A stretch of DNA of 64,000 bases from Amyloporia xantha (Eukaryota; Basidiomycota; Agaricomycetes; Polyporales; Adustoporiaceae): contig JAYKKR010000028.1 in the NCBI GenBank assembly GCA_036971615.1, positions 1 through 64,000 on the forward strand. Direction: 5' to 3'. Position numbers and translations under genes: made by a program. Under the pieces are notes generated by a model. It was not told the origin of the DNA and made no database searches. It saw only the letters and a list, made by a program, of their open reading frames with translations. Shown here piece by piece: positions 1 to 12,880 of the stretch; positions within the stretch are counted from its first letter, which is position 1, and each line of letters starts with the position of its first letter.

Positions 1-2960
1 CGTCCGCTGATGGCGCTGATATTGAAAGTCGACAACGACCAGTTTTTGCGTTGCGTTGAGCGAACAAGTCCTTGCTGATATCACTGTGTATTCAAATGTA
101 TGTGTACTTTACATACCGAGTTTACCGTAGCTGAACTGTTTTTCACATTTCATCCAACAAACCCAACAACCGAATGTTGTACCTCTTGCGCTCCCGGAAA
201 TTCTCCTGCTTGCAACGGATCCGAATCCAGAAGCACCTTCCAACCTTGCGAAGAGCTTGTGGTATAAGTATATGTCCGCACATGACTGGGCATGGAAAGT
301 CTGGGATGCTTCATTGCCAGCCTGCGTCAAATACCTGTCATGATTCCGGATACGGACGGTTCGCAGGAATTGTGCATTGTTGCGCTACGCTCATTTTTTG
401 TGGCATGTTGGTAACATCTTCCCCGCGGATTTCGACAGAACCACGTGCTCGAATGGTTCCTTGGTTCAGGGAAGAATGAGGTGGCTGCTCACTGGGTCTC
501 GAAAATCTGGGATGTCGTAACCCACAGTGGTCCTACTTCATCTCTGTGTGTGTGGTGCTCTCAACACGACGACGATCTTACAAGGCCTGATCTACCCCGT
601 ATGGCAACTAGGAGCAACCTGCTCATCTTGCGCGAACAGGCTCAAAGTCTAGAGGTCTTGTTGGCTGCAGTCCAGCACGCGGCAACCGGACAATCTACTC
701 CTCAGGGATGAATGTGGCAGCGGCGACATGCCTCCAATGGATATCTTCGGGAACCATGCGATCCTGCAGACACGACGTCGAGATGTCTTCCGAGAGCCTC
801 ACTTCTCTCTCTCTGCTTGTGGACAGTTTACCATCGCTCGTTCTAGTCGAGCGCGGCATTCTTATCACCCAAGCTCTACGACAAGGCTCCACAACCACTG
901 CGACCAGTCATTATGTAGATTTAACATATTCCGCCAGGGTGTCTATCGTGATCTGGACGCTGTCCACTAACCGCTGAGGAACTGCTCGAGTATGGAGGCA
1001 ATCCCGCTGAGACCATGTAAGAACCTCTGGTGCAGGCTCTGCGACTGATGCTTCCGTGATCCCGGTCAAGGGTGAGCTATATCCGAAGGTATATATCGTT
1101 CCGGCTGCTGATGTTTTCCTCCAGGCGTCACGGCCGACGAGACAGGTTTTTGTAGCAGTGTCCTGTTTATTGACCCCGTGGAAATTGGTAGCTACATCCA
1201 TCGAAATACGGTTGACTCTAAAACAGTTGGGAGAAGGGCTTTCCCGAGATAATACGCGAAACTCTGCGAACACATCATTGGACAGAATGGCCAGTTTTGT
1301 ATTTCAACAGTGCCAGATTCCAGAGGAAACGGATTTTGTCGCAGAAATGATGACGGAAGTGAGCAGGAACGTGGCAGGCAAGGTATGAACTAGACTTCTG
1401 AAAACATTTACATGTCTTCTCAAAATCTTCAGTTCATCGCGCCGGCCTTCAGACGTATTATTGTCGAGTTGCTCCGCGCACCCTACGGCGCATCGAACAC
1501 TCGGTGATACAGCCGAATTTGTCACCGAACGCTGGGGAAGTTCACTACGTCTTGTCTCGAAGATCGTTGAGCGTTTCCGCGAAGACGGACCTCTGCCCTG
1601 AGCTCATACCAGCTGTCCAAGACCGGTTCGTTATCGCATTCACTCAAGATTGACTCCAAGTCAAGGAAGCTGTCATGGAGGATAGACCAGATGCATTTGC
1701 CGAGGATCGGGCCACCTCATGCATCCCACTGCACCATCTTCGTGTCTCGGCTCGCTACAGTTCGACCTCGGTTTTCCGGGAGCGTGGACCGCACAAGCAA
1801 GGAATATCTTGTGAGAGCCTGTGTCATATTCCTCGTCGATCTCGTTCTAGTACGTATGTTTGCGTCTGTCACGTTTGTACCTAAAATCATCGTCGATACA
1901 GCTGCATGGAAACGGATCTGAAATGGAGCGTGGATAGATGGTGCAACTTCTGTGGCACTCTATACTATCTCTTAGATGGTAGGTACACGCCTAAGTATAA
2001 CCTCTCGAGGCGCTCAATCTTTCTCCAGAGATACCCGCTGATCCCAAAGCAACCATCTTCGACCCATTTCGGAACTATCCCGACCTTGAGCTTTCCCAGC
2101 ACCTCCGATATACCGTCAGATTATCGGGCGCGTCTACCCGGACCTCTTCTGCTTCTTATGTATCCTTGAACTTATCGCCGTTGCCGATCTTCTCGCCTAT
2201 GCCTCTCGCGACGCCTCAGGGTCGATGACATTGATCCAGCCTGGTACAGAACAGACCATGGGAATGGACGGAACACCTCGGCGATGTCCCTCCTGGCGAT
2301 GCCAACGCGAAGGGCGACGAAAGAGCCCGAGGAGCGACATGCTGTGCGGAACTCGACGTCGCTAGCGCTGGAGCTCTTCGGCGCACGCATGACCGGCGAC
2401 GCGATCATCCATGCAGGGAGGCGGACCCATTGATCGACGCAACGGTGCGGACGTTTCAGGACGGCCTGGCGAGCGAAAGCGTGTTTATGCGCAGAGATTG
2501 GCGCGAGACACGGATCGTGCTGGATGACGAGACGGTGAGCAGGGGAACGGACAGGAGGACGAGGCCGGGATGAGCACTGCATACGCCAACCAGGGCCAGG
2601 GGCAGGCGTCCTCGCGCAAAGCCTCGCCCGCGCCTTCCGCGCGGTCAACTCGTGACTTCTGCTGCAGGGGTCCGGACCCAGCTCCCGTGTCGTCCCTCCG
2701 CCAGAGCCCCGCGCAGCAGCACCCACTGAGCCGGCTTTTCCCGTGTCGACATCGACGACGGCGCCTGAAGTGATCGACGTGGACAGTTTTTGATGCTGAA
2801 CAGTCTGGGGAGTGCGAGCGGGAAGCGGAAGGCGACGTCGAGCAGTTGGAAATAACGATGTGGAGGTCGATGGAGGGTCCCTCAAGGGCGGCGAAGAAGC
2901 CACGCGCGAAGGTAGGCGCGAAAAGCAGAACTCGGAAACGATGAGGGTCCTGGACGAGGG
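1..2960 (+). pseudogene. Med12/Srb8-like gene relic, C-terminal part
   Basis: Translating all three plus frames gives an ordered series of blocks that look like one protein interrupted by frame changes. Blocks at about 440-640 (GKNEVAAHW, LIYPVWQLG), 740-960 (LQTRRRDVFREPHFS, GVYRDLDAVH) and 1175-1385 (LTLKQLGEGLSRDNTR, ETDFVAEM, NVAGK, then a GT donor) are followed by 2035-2130 (IFDPFRNYPDLEL, DIPSDYRARL) and a low-complexity basic tail to about 2940. From memory of the family this order resembles the C-terminal half of fungal Mediator subunit 12, part of the CDK8 kinase module that regulates RNA polymerase II. The gene enters from the left edge of the window. In-frame stops and frame switches occur in nearly every block, more than introns explain, so I call it a relic. 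It converges on the broken carbamoyl-phosphate synthase gene. The family assignment is a recollection; a generic conserved fungal protein is the alternative. Confidence 0.5.
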
Positions 2961-3409
2961 TTGAGGTCAGAATGCACAAAGTTCACCTAACGTTTATTTG
3001 CATTGTATTCCCCACATTGTATATACCACTTCAGTGTACAGGATTTCCGTCCTTTTTTGAGTGTTCAATATGTTTGATATGTACTCATGTATGATTCCGG
3101 CACATAGATCATCGTGAAAATCTCATTCCGTAGACAGCCTGACCTATGATACATTTTGGTGAAACTAAAACAAGAGAACCAAAACCACACAACCACTCGC
3201 AATGATGCCACAACGATGCCAACGAAGTCACTCCACGACCCATGATTATGCAGCAACCGCTACTCGTGGAGGCTCATCGCGGGCCAAGGAAGGCACTTCC
3301 TGCTTTGCACCCCATGACATCGTCAGTTCGCAGACCGAGCTCAAGCACATGAGCACGACACTCCGCAAGAAGTCTAGTGAACATCTACAAATATGAACGC
3401 ATGCATCAA
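2961..3409. other. intergenic, no gene seen
   Basis: This AT-richer stretch lies between the converging ends of the Med12-like relic and the carbamoyl-phosphate synthase relic. I see short open frames only, with no recognisable product, and nothing repeat-like. It probably holds the two 3' ends. Confidence 0.5.
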
Positions 3410-4741
3410 GAAACAGTTATCACCAAGTCACATAGGAGCAAAGACACACCTCGATCGTGTCCAATGGCCCGCCCGCACTCTCCGGGTGGAATTGTACACC
3501 CACACACCTTCTGTGCCACGACTCGGGGAGTCAGCTCTTGATCCCTTCCACGCATCGAATCATTGCAGTTGATGAAGAACGGCTCCCATCCCTTCGAGGA
3601 ACGGGTCCTGCAACTGCAACGCATACTTGAGTATTGGTTCTGACTCGTGACATACACGCGCCCTGCCTTGATCGAGCCCGACGACGCTCAGGGCAGGAGC
3701 ACAGGCTGAAAGTTGTGCCCACGGTTCCCGAACGTCATTGCGGTACGCGATCGAGTCCCGCCGCCATCCCGATGACTTGGTGCCCCATGCAAATGCCGAA
3801 GACCGGCTTGTTCCACTCGGCGAGTGTGCGTCGGAGGTTGAGCGCGGCGGAGCATGCAGTGGTTCGGATCACCCGGTCCATTTAGAGAGGAAAGGGCTGC
3901 AGTCCCGTCGAAACCGGTCGCGAATCGTGTTGAAGTCGAAGTCCCAGGGCAAGACCGTCACCGCGGCACCGCGGCGGACTAGCGAGCGCAAGATGTTTTG
4001 CCTAGCCGCCCCAAAAGTCAAGGACAGCAATCTTCACGTCGCCAGTAGGGGTTAAGCATCCATATGGTGCGCGGGCGGAGACTTGAGCGACGAGGTTCTC
4101 CGTCGTGGGGTCCCAATACTCTTCGGACTTGGGTGGGGAGAGCGACGCGTCCTGGCCGACAGCGAGTCGGCCAAGCGTCGTGCCCTGATCACGCAGGAGA
4201 CGGGTGATCGCACGAGTATCGACGCCCGGCGTGATGCCTGGAACCCCACTGCGAGCACACCACGATGCAAGACTTTCGACGGCGGAGTGGATGTGAAGGA
4301 ATGCGTTCTCAGCTACGTCAGCAACCACGACGAGCAGCACACTGGATGGCGTCGGACTCCAGAGCTTACCACGCCAACATTTTGCGAGATCGACCTGGTG
4401 CAGTGTTGCGTGGAACACCGTAGTTGCCGATCAGCGGCGTGGTGAAGACGAGGATCTGCCCACGATATGACGGATCCGTCATCGACTCCGTGTCTACAAA
4501 GCGTGTCAGATGGTACTGAAAAGTAAGAAAAACATTGTACACTACACTCACAGGAAGTAATTGACGTGGAGAACACGGTCTCCCCGTAGACACTGCGAGG
4601 AGCACCAAACGACTTGCCAGCAAATGACTGGCCTGTCTTGAGATGGAGAGCAGCAGGTAGCAGGGGATTGGGTATATGGCTAGCATGTGTTGCCAAACCC
4701 TGATAGAAACGAGGAGCACGGACGAGTTGGCGAGCAAACAT
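3410..4741 (-). pseudogene. CPA1: carbamoyl-phosphate synthase small subunit (arginine-specific), frameshifted
   Basis: The glutaminase subunit of arginine-specific carbamoyl-phosphate synthase releases ammonia from glutamine for the first step of arginine synthesis, in mitochondria in many fungi. The minus-strand start at 4741 gives a mitochondrial-leader-like N-terminus, then [18 protein letters not shown], an intron, [19 protein letters not shown], and GVDTRAITRLLRDQGTTLG. After a frame change come KIAVLDF, the class I amidotransferase nucleophile motif FGICMGHQV (about 3770-3800, Cys present), WEPFFINCNDS and the His-Glu motif GVQFHPESAGGP (about 3465-3500). Motif order and spacing fit a full-length family member. 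The frame breaks at least four times; breaks near 4010 and 3915 sit in T runs, where one extra base relative to the expected frame is seen. Catalytic residues survive, so this is either a young pseudogene or a real gene with assembly indels. Family call is firm; functional status is not. Confidence 0.85.
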
Positions 4742-6217
4742 GACGGAGGATGTTTTAATGGCTGAGGAGAGAGAATACGAGATCGCTGAGGTAGCTAGAA
4801 GTGCGAAAAATAAGCTAAAAATCCAGCCATCTGAACAAAGTATAGTACTTACTCGTCGCGAGTGTTTTGTGTGAAAATCATGTACGAGCGAGGTCGCTCA
4901 AAGAAACAGGTTGTGGTCACCGAGTGAGTTATGAACACTCTTGAGGTCGTGACTCAAATTTTTTCATGGGTGGCGGTCTATTAGGTCATCAAATGTCACG
5001 TGCCACGCGTTGTATTCAATTGAGAATATGGTTATTCCAGGGGAGCTGCTCGCCGCAGGCTGCGCTTTATGCCTGGGGAGGTTTCACCCGCGTCTCAGAT
5101 TGCTGCCCAGGGTTTTCCGGGGCCTAGCAGAGAGTTTGATGCGCTCTGGCTTCGCGGCGTCTCATCGCTTAAGCATACCGTACCCATGGTTCGCCGATTC
5201 GTCAGATTCAGTGTTCTGACATTACCAACCCTCTGGTTGAACAATACATCGAGGGCGGCCGTTCATTATTCTCTCGCTGTCCTATCATTACCTGGTATAG
5301 GAACTAGGTGAGTTCAATCTGCGGTGTCTTCTTTCTCCGGTGTGATGCAGATTCAACAGATGCATTGATGACTATCATTATTACTTCTTCCAGAACTTCC
5401 CCGAGCGTGCTTGTTGTGCCGACACTCGATTCCTGTTGATGATAATAGATGCTTTTATTCTAATTGTGTCTGACACCAACACCTCCCTCTCCCTGTGATC
5501 CTCAAGCCGTCGGCGGAGCATGGTAAGCTGCACATCGTCGGTGTGCCTGCAGGGATACTAATATGCGCATTCTGCTCGGACATGTGTGCGGCATTAGTCT
5601 GTGATAGAAGAGTTAGTTAATGTATGGCCGTTGGATGGGCACATCAGAGGATTCTTGTCGACGCAGCCCGCTGCTGCTTTGACTCCCGCTGTCCTGGCGA
5701 ATCATGTCTTCTCAGCAAAAATGTGAGTGGACTTGTGTCTAATGACGGGAGGTTAGTAGTGGACAGTATGTAATTTATTTGCGCAGGATAATAGGCGTGG
5801 TATGTAAGTGTTTTGTGAAGGTCGCATGATGTAGATGTCCCAATGCCGGAGTTAGTAATGAAGATGTTTCAAGCATCATTTTTGTGAAAAATGACCTCCT
5901 ATTCACAACACCGGCTCGCACGATCCCCTGCACTATTCACTTGAGCGGTTGCCAGGAAGCCTGAGCTTCAAGTTGCCGGATTGCCTGCACCACTCTTGTC
6001 GTGTTGTTCTGGCGCCATGAAGAGACAGTAGCAGACTTAGGAGATGATACCCGCCCATGTCAGTACTCAAAGAATGTATATAATTGCAATATGTTTTCGC
6101 ATTCGTACAAGCTATACAACTGCTGCTGAACCAGATATATGGTAATTTGATTTAAGATACTCTGTGGGACAAAAGTTCCTATCGACATCGTTTAGACGTT
6201 AACCGTTGTGACCGTAC
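4742..6217. other. no gene recognised
   Basis: Apart from the presumptive promoter of the carbamoyl-phosphate synthase gene just beyond 4741, I see only short open frames with no family resemblance, no tandem repeats and no terminal inverted repeats. The short frames at 5010-5311 lack any motif. Confidence 0.5.
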
Positions 6218-9200
6218 GTGAAGGAAACTCTAGGCGTCATGAAAATGCGTCAAGCTGCCAGTGGTCAGTGTTTCAAGGGTAGCGAGCTTACTACAGGAAG
6301 CCGCTTTGCTTCCGCACCGAATATAGGTATGATCGCCGTGGCGGCTGGCGCAGGCTCACTCACTGCTTTCTTATCCTCTTGTTGCTACGGTTGTGCACCT
6401 CGAAAACATAAGGCTGACTGCTATGTCTGCCTTTGAGCCTGCAGTGATCCGATCAATTATAAAAAATAGCCTACCTCCTGTCGAACGTTCCAGCTTCGAT
6501 GAGAAATGGCAAAACAATGTGAGTCAAATACCACACTTTGTGCTAGTCAAACAAAAAAGGGCTCACCTGAGGATAGGTCAACAGTCGCATTTTGAACTGG
6601 GAAAAGTATCGACAGACCCAGTCCCGCTCACAGCCTCAGCTCGAGTGGGAAGCACATGTCGTCGAATATGTCAATTGGAGTTTACGACAAGACAGAAAGT
6701 GCACGGTAATGCGAGGAAGGATACTGTCCCACCGGCTCTGAAGATCCAGGTTCCCATCTACGGGCCTCGTTTTCTGCCGCCAACATATTTTAATATTCAG
6801 AAACGGAATACGACACCTACTATAGAGCCAATAACGACATACCTCAAGCCCCTGAATGTCATACATCCATTCTTCTACGACAACCTGCGACGATGCCCCC
6901 AGTGCAATACAACAGACAGCAATGATGTTCGCTGGGACAGCTGGACGACGACTGGACATGTCGCGAGCTGCACGGGATTCAGTACGAGGAATGCGCCCTA
7001 GGTTATCCCAACTTCGCTGTCGCCAATGTCAGGCCCAAGCTGGAAAAGACGGCCAGTACTGTTTTGCAACGACAACACCTGTATTCTGGCAGAAATGGGA
7101 GCATTGGCAGATTCCGAGTGAGTCGCTGCTCGATTCCCATTATAGACAACAATGATGCGAACCTTATTCTGCAGATGGTATCCCCGTCTTCTTTCAGCGC
7201 TGCGGGGTGACGCGACCTGTTCAACCTTGTTGTTGAGCTTCGTCCAAACGATGACCTCCGGAGGACTATCCGAACACATAAAACGTGAGTATTTTCCTCC
7301 CAGAGATCATTATTCTTCTCACCCTTCACCATTCATCAGAACTTCATATTCTTGAGTACCACAAGCGTCGACTAGAGTATCTGCAAAGATTTCATGAACG
7401 CCGGCCTTGCCCATTCAAGCCGAACAGGCTCTCGCCATTCGCCGATCCACGCACTGCAGACTATGACGATAAGCCGATTACGGACGACCTAATCACCGAT
7501 ATATATCTTGATTTTATCAAGAAAACCCGGCAAAGAGGAATCAATGGAATACGTGAAAACCCTGTCAGGTCAGACATAGTCTCACGCACATGGTAACCAT
7601 TGCTAACTGACCTACAATCTCTAGGTGTCTGCTTATCTCTCGATGCTACCTTCAAATCCGCCGGCAAGGCTACAATCGCGGAGCGTGCTCAGCCCGTACA
7701 AAGGTAATCAAAGGAGGAATTATCAGTGTCATAAGCGAGAACAATGAAATTATAGGCTGGGTACTTACTTGAATAGCTAAAAGTACGTTGCTTGTCCTCA
7801 CATGATTTGCTACAGCGTCTTTGTCAGACCCAGGCAAACGCAGAGATTGAAGAACTGTTGGAAGGAATACAGCGGCGCTACTGATGAGCTTGGTGCCGAA
7901 CAGCCAGAGATAGTTGTTGCAGACAACTGCTGTCACGTTCGTGCGTCCATCAAAAAGTCGATGCCGACGGCTAGCGTTGTTCTTGATGTATATCATCTCT
8001 TGATGCGGTGAGCATGAACTCTCAAAACATCTTAATCAAACAGATACTTACGGATTGATCCAAGTTATCTGGCAGCTATCCTCAATGGCACCAGAATCCA
8101 TATCGCTCAGCCGTGGCTAAAGATGTTGTCGATTCCCGATTCTGAAGACGCGCGCAAGCAAGGGGTTACCGCAGAGTACTGGAGTCGGGACGAACAAGAG
8201 AATAGGCTGCAGAGTATGTTTGAGAAGTGGGCGCGTAAAGGAGACGTTTGGTCTGCAGCCGCAACGGGTGAGCGCGCTTCGCCGTTCATCGTCAAGAAAA
8301 TCACTTACTTTTGGTGATGAGGTACATGCCCGATCAACTCACGCATGTCAAGAAAGGCTGCCTAGAACGGCTACGAGACGATATTGCTGCTGACGGTAGT
8401 CGTATAGAGGGCTCACACAAGGGATGGAACTCAATCATGCGTTCCTTTGCGAGTGGCTTAGAGGTCTTCACAGCTCTTGGACATGACTTCGTGCTTCGAC
8501 GAAATGTCCGAATCGGCTCTGCGCGCGCTGAGGCAGCGTCTCAGGGAAGCCCAATACTTTCATTAGATCGACTCACGCATCACACCACACACGACTCGTC
8601 AATTACACCAACACCTTCTGGAATTCTCTCACCTCTAAGGAGATGAATCTGCCTTCATCCCCGAATCTTGACTTGCTGCCGATTCTTCCAGTCATTGCAA
8701 GTGCCAAAACCTTTGGCCTTGTTATTTCCGAATATGCTGCAACATTTGGTGGCCTTATAGTGATGAAGGGCGAATCAGAATTAGAAGATACGGACCTACT
8801 CAAATCTGCAATTGAGATCAACCCAGAAGATGAGTTGGGATTTGATCCCGCTGCCGTGATGTGCGACCTCAACATCGACCCAGCGCTCCTCTCAATCCCC
8901 GCTGCACGGCCACACTCACAGGCTACCATCGGTGTCTCCAAGCCGCAGACTGCATCCAATGCAGCAGAGTCGCAACTTGTCGATACACCGCTCCAGTTTG
9001 CTCAAACGCGCAGATCGCGAAGTGGCAACAGACCGCAGAGCTACCATGACAATTGTAAGCATTTTGGCATTTTGTCTTACTCTACATTGACTTACTGAAT
9101 GCCATACACTTGCGTAGGATTTAACGGCTGACACAGAGTTGCGGCGGGACACAGCTCAGTGTACGGATTCTCCGCTCAGCTCTGGAAATCCCAGCGCAAG

Positions 9201-10084
9201 GCAATGACATCAGGAAAACAACCCGATGAGGAGGAAGAGCAAACACGAAAGAAAGCTCGGAAGTCAGAATGCTCGGTATGTGCCGTGAATCGGATAGCAT
9301 AGCTCATTCTCCACAAGGCTGATGGATTCGACTTACAGTCTCATAGCACTTTACCTGCTAGCGACGCTCCACATGTTGTTACTTCTCGATCTATCACATC
9401 CAGCCACTGGCAGCAGAATGGACGGTAGTACGGCCAGCTCGCTCCATGCGTTTTCAAAGCTGGACGCCGAATATCCCAGTCACAGTGCCAGTAGGATCAT
9501 CTGAGGAGACTCCGAAAGACTCACGCGCAGCAGCATTCATAACTCATGCGATAGTGGCGGATTCGCAGGCGGCTTCTCTGCATCTTGCTGCCCTCTCTAC
9601 TCCGCTACCTCCTCCTCCGATTACAGAGCAGAAAAGTGCACTATCGGGCTTGTCGCGTTACGCAACGCGTCTTCCACATCTTCACTGGCATCGACACACG
9701 TGCTCTTGAGATCAAGACCGACGAGGAATTCTTCCTCTTTATGGACATGCTTGGCTCGAGGGCCAATGGACGTCGTTTTCCATGACATCGCGGAAATGGG
9801 TCGCCGCAACCGCAGTGTACAACCAACGCCTTGAGAAGCTGAATAATTCCAAAAAGATATCTACTATAGCGAAGAATCCTCGGGCACTGATGGAGAAGCT
9901 TGGCGAAGTCGAGGCCATAATAATCAAGAAGATTAGTACTAATGACTATACATGTACGTCTTTTGCGCCGCGGCTGTTTATCTCGCCATCCGAAATGGTC
10001 TAGTACTTACCTGTCAATGTGGCACAGCCCAAAAAGGAACTGACACGTTCTGGCGAAAGCACTGTTCCCACACCATACAGTCAC
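6218..10084 (+). pseudogene. DDE-type transposase-like gene, broken and cut by the KDZ element
   Basis: Collinear plus-strand blocks form one large protein of a type seen in Agaricomycetes. An N-terminal zinc-ribbon-like part has CPQC near 6895 and CRQCQ near 7020, with FWQKWEHWQIP near 7090. Next come a block at 7340-7560, then SLDATFKSAGKAT (about 7640, first candidate Asp), EIVVADNCCHVR (about 7905-7945, second Asp), VVLDVYHLLMR (about 7977-8008), and DGSRIEGSHKGWNSIMR (about 8393-8443, candidate Glu). This layout suits an RNase-H-fold DDE nuclease. A further block runs from NTFWNSL (about 8608) through 9050, and more lies at 9580-9960. The last exon, GTDTFWRKHCSHTIQS, runs straight into the terminal inverted repeat at 10078. 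Frames change between blocks more often than plausible introns explain (for example near 8600), so it is a relic. I cannot name the exact superfamily (MULE-like or other), and I did not find its continuation after 29637. Confidence 0.5.
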
Positions 10085-10260
10085 TATAGCCTACTCTATA
10101 GGGAGAGATATGGGTGAAATTTTATTACTTAGTAAGGAGAGCGGACGTCGGCCGACGCCATCGCTATAGCCTGCAGTGCAGGGTCGGCCGAGAAAGGGTA
10201 TAATATAGCCTGTAGATACGGCGCGGCCGAGTGCGCCATATTTCCCTGAGTATATTCTCG
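10078..10260 (+). repeat. left terminal inverted repeat
   Basis: This matches the reverse complement of about 29460-29637 almost base for base. It includes TATAGCCTACTCTATAGGG, the stretch TTACTTAGTAAGGAGAGCGG and the GCCGAC-rich inner part. Visible differences are CAGTCAC versus CAGTCAT at the tip, a T4 versus T5 run near 10119, and GAGAAAGGG versus GAGAGGG near 10193. The tip carries the same TATAGCC heptamer that bounds the palindrome in each satellite unit. Confidence 0.9.
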
Positions 10261-10803
10261 CCTTCAAGTAGCGTCGGCCGAGAGGGTATAATATAGCCTT
10301 TAGATACGGCGCGGCCGAGTGCGCCATATTTCCGTAGTATATTCTCGCCTTCAAGTAGCGTCGGCCGAGAGGGTATAATATAGCCTGTAGACACGGCGCG
10401 GCCGAGTGCGCCATATTTCTGTGGTATATTCTCGCCTGCAAGTAGTGTCGGCCGAGAGGGTATAATATAGCCTTTAGACACGGCGCGGCCGAGTGCGCCA
10501 TATTTCCGTGGTATATTATCGCCTTCAAGTAGTGTCGGCCGAGAGGGTATAATATAGCCTGTAGACATGGCGCGGCCGAGTGCGCCATATTTCCGTGGTA
10601 TATTATCGCCTTCAAGTAGTGTCGGCCGAGAGGGTATAATATAGCCTGTAGACATGGCGCGGCCGAGTGCGCCATATTTCCGTGGTATATTATCGCCTTC
10701 CAGTAGCGTCGGCCGAGGGCTATAATATAGCCTTTAGACACGGCGCGGCCGAGTGCGCCATATTTCCGTGGTATATTATCGCCTTCAAGTAGCGTCGGCC
10801 GAT
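10174..10803 (+). repeat. left subterminal satellite array, 87-bp unit, about 7 copies
   Basis: The unit boundary CCTTCAAG/CCTGCAAG recurs at 10261, 10348 and 10435, giving a period of 87 bp. Each unit contains GTCGGCCGAGAGGG, TATAATATAGCC, GGCGCGGCCGAGTGCGCC and a GTATATTNTCGCC tail. Units differ by a few substitutions. The array is the reverse complement of the right-hand array. The open frame that runs through it is a by-product of the period (87 = 29 x 3) and not a gene. Confidence 0.95.
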
Positions 10804-11005
10804 GGTGGATGCAGTGGTATTCATATCGCGCATCATGGCGCGCCGCGCTTATGGGCCTGGTATGCCCACTGGGATGGTATTTTCATGGCGCGGTATCGGC
10901 GCCGCCAGGTCATGTGTTCGCGTATATTGGTAAAGCAACTCAATATTCTGTGACTACATTTTGTCCTTGATGCCAACGACATCGGAGTATATACTGTATA
11001 ACGAA

Positions 11006-12545
11006 TTATATCTCGCCATTCCACATCATGGCTTCAACCCCAGTGGTCCCGTCCTGCGGTGGCTTGGCTGTGAGCAAGGATTTGATGGGCTGGTGCAGCT
11101 TCAAGATTGCGTTGGCGGCGTCGATGTCCTCTTCTATACGTCGTAACCTCTCGCTCAGGGATTGCGCTTGAAGGAACATCAAGTTTTCTTCGCTTCCTTG
11201 AGAAAACCTTCTATTGTTTTCTTTAGCGAATGGCAAATTGCGAGCGCAGTGTCATACCGAATTTAATCTCGATGGCGTTCATGGCGCTATTGGGGGAGTG
11301 GCCTCTGCCATCATCAAAGTATGGATTCTCCAATTCTTTGCATATTTAAGTATGGTGAAAGGGTGAATTTCGCTGTACTTACTTGAGTCAATGATGTCCT
11401 CGTCGTGATCCAGAATGGGAGCGAGGGCGAAGGTACGAGGAGATCCTGGCCACGGTCTCTGAGCCGCTGACGGTGTGCCTCCAAGTCCTGGAGTGGTATC
11501 AGCATGACGATGAAGGCGATGGAGGGCTTTCACTTACCAGAGGACCGCGGGGTATGTTGTGCTCGTCCAACACCTCATTTATAATGTCAAGGTACTGTCT
11601 ATGAGTATTCAAACACAAAGGCAAGAGAAAGCGAGGCAAAATACCTGGCGATTGAGTTGGATGAGGCGCTCATCCGCCATGTCAACATCGCCATCTTGGC
11701 TATGCGCAAGGTCGTGATCAAGTGCGCCGTCCATCCCGCCGTCCACGCCGCCGTCACGCCGCCATCCACGACGCCATCCATAGGCGCGCCTCTATCTTCA
11801 ATAGTAGAGGAATGGAGTGTCAGTAGGAAATAGGTTTAAAAACATGAGTGTGGACATACCTGGGGATGGAGTGGCCGGGAGATCCAGCTGATCGCGGAGC
11901 TGGAGGACTGGAGACAGCGATGGCGACAAGTCGAGAGTGTGCACGATGAGGGACAGGCGACTCGAAGGTAGGCTGGGCGCTGTGCACTCGCTCTGGAGAT
12001 GCCTCCAGGTCAAGCTGTGGACGGTGCAACGGGGTGTTTACCTGCGATGGCGAAAGGTCCAGGGCGGATCTAAAGGTGAGGTCTGCATTCGCGATTGCGA
12101 GGTGAAATCCAACGGTTGTCTTGATAGCGAGGTATTCGGCGGTGAGGGCGAAATGTTGAGCGATGGACGGAAGAGATCTATATCTTGGGAAGATGCTGAC
12201 TGCATTGTGGGCCTACGTAGTTGAGGGGACGTTAATTGGGGAAGACGAGGTCCACACGTCTTTTTGAAGTAGGCGCGGACGGCGGTGGCGGCATATCGAG
12301 AGGAGTGCTACGTTGTGCAGATCCCCCTGAACGTTGGCAAGGTCAGGCGTTGGCGACATAGCAAAGCGAAAGTTGAGCGGCGGCGGGGATGGCGATGGCG
12401 ATGCGGACAAATCGCCAAGCGTACGCGCTGGTGGCAGAGTGCGTGAAGGCGAAGGCGAGGCGAAGACACCACATCCAGAATTGGGCGAGAAACATCCCCT
12501 CTGATGGGCGAGGAGTCGAAGTCCAGAGTTGGGCGAGGACATCCC
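11006..12545 (-). CDS. uncharacterised element-borne gene, coiled-coil C-terminus
   Basis: I do not recognise this protein. Minus-strand exons with plausible introns can be seen. A Pro/Ser-rich N-terminal part (12545-12213) and a 12029-11820 segment precede a Gly/Asp-rich exon ending DERLIQLNRQ (donor near 11645). The next exon is YLDIINEVLDEHNIPRGPL (about 11596-11540), joined through a roughly 50-bp intron to DLEAHRQRLRDRGQDL (about 11490-11440). The last exon ends near 11006 and encodes a predicted coiled coil (LQAQSLSERLRRIEEDIDAANA). Exon boundaries in the first half are uncertain, and the frame may be broken. Composition and the frequent TGGCG words match the neighbouring element genes, so I infer it belongs to the transposon. 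Confidence 0.4.
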
Positions 12546-12880
12546 CTCTGATGGGCGAGGACTCGAAGTCCAGGGTAGGGCGAGGGCATCACCTCTGATG
12601 GGCGAGGAGTCGAAGTCTAGTATTTGGCGGGCTGAGGGGAGTGGCGCAGGTTGGCGTGAGGATATCTACATGATGTGCTCACCTAGCTCGTCTGCGTGTT
12701 CCGACATGGTTGAAAGCAAGGCGGAAGGAATGCGGAAACGTGCCAAGTTCGTCTAGAGGCATCTAATATACCCATGAGCGCAACACGTGCGGTGCCGATC
12801 GAACGGGCGCGGATCTTTCCGCCAGGCGCCCGCCATCAACCAACGCGATGCACCGCGTGGGTCTGACCGTCTCTTCTTCT

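Noticed and set aside
10090..10105. CTATAGGGAGA resembles a T7 phage promoter core
   Set aside because: It is part of the terminal inverted repeat in a fungal genome; only the last 11 nt agree, so chance similarity.
10091..10741. Long open frame through the left satellite array
   Set aside because: The 87-bp period is a multiple of three, so an open unit stays open; the product is a repeated unit with no protein character.
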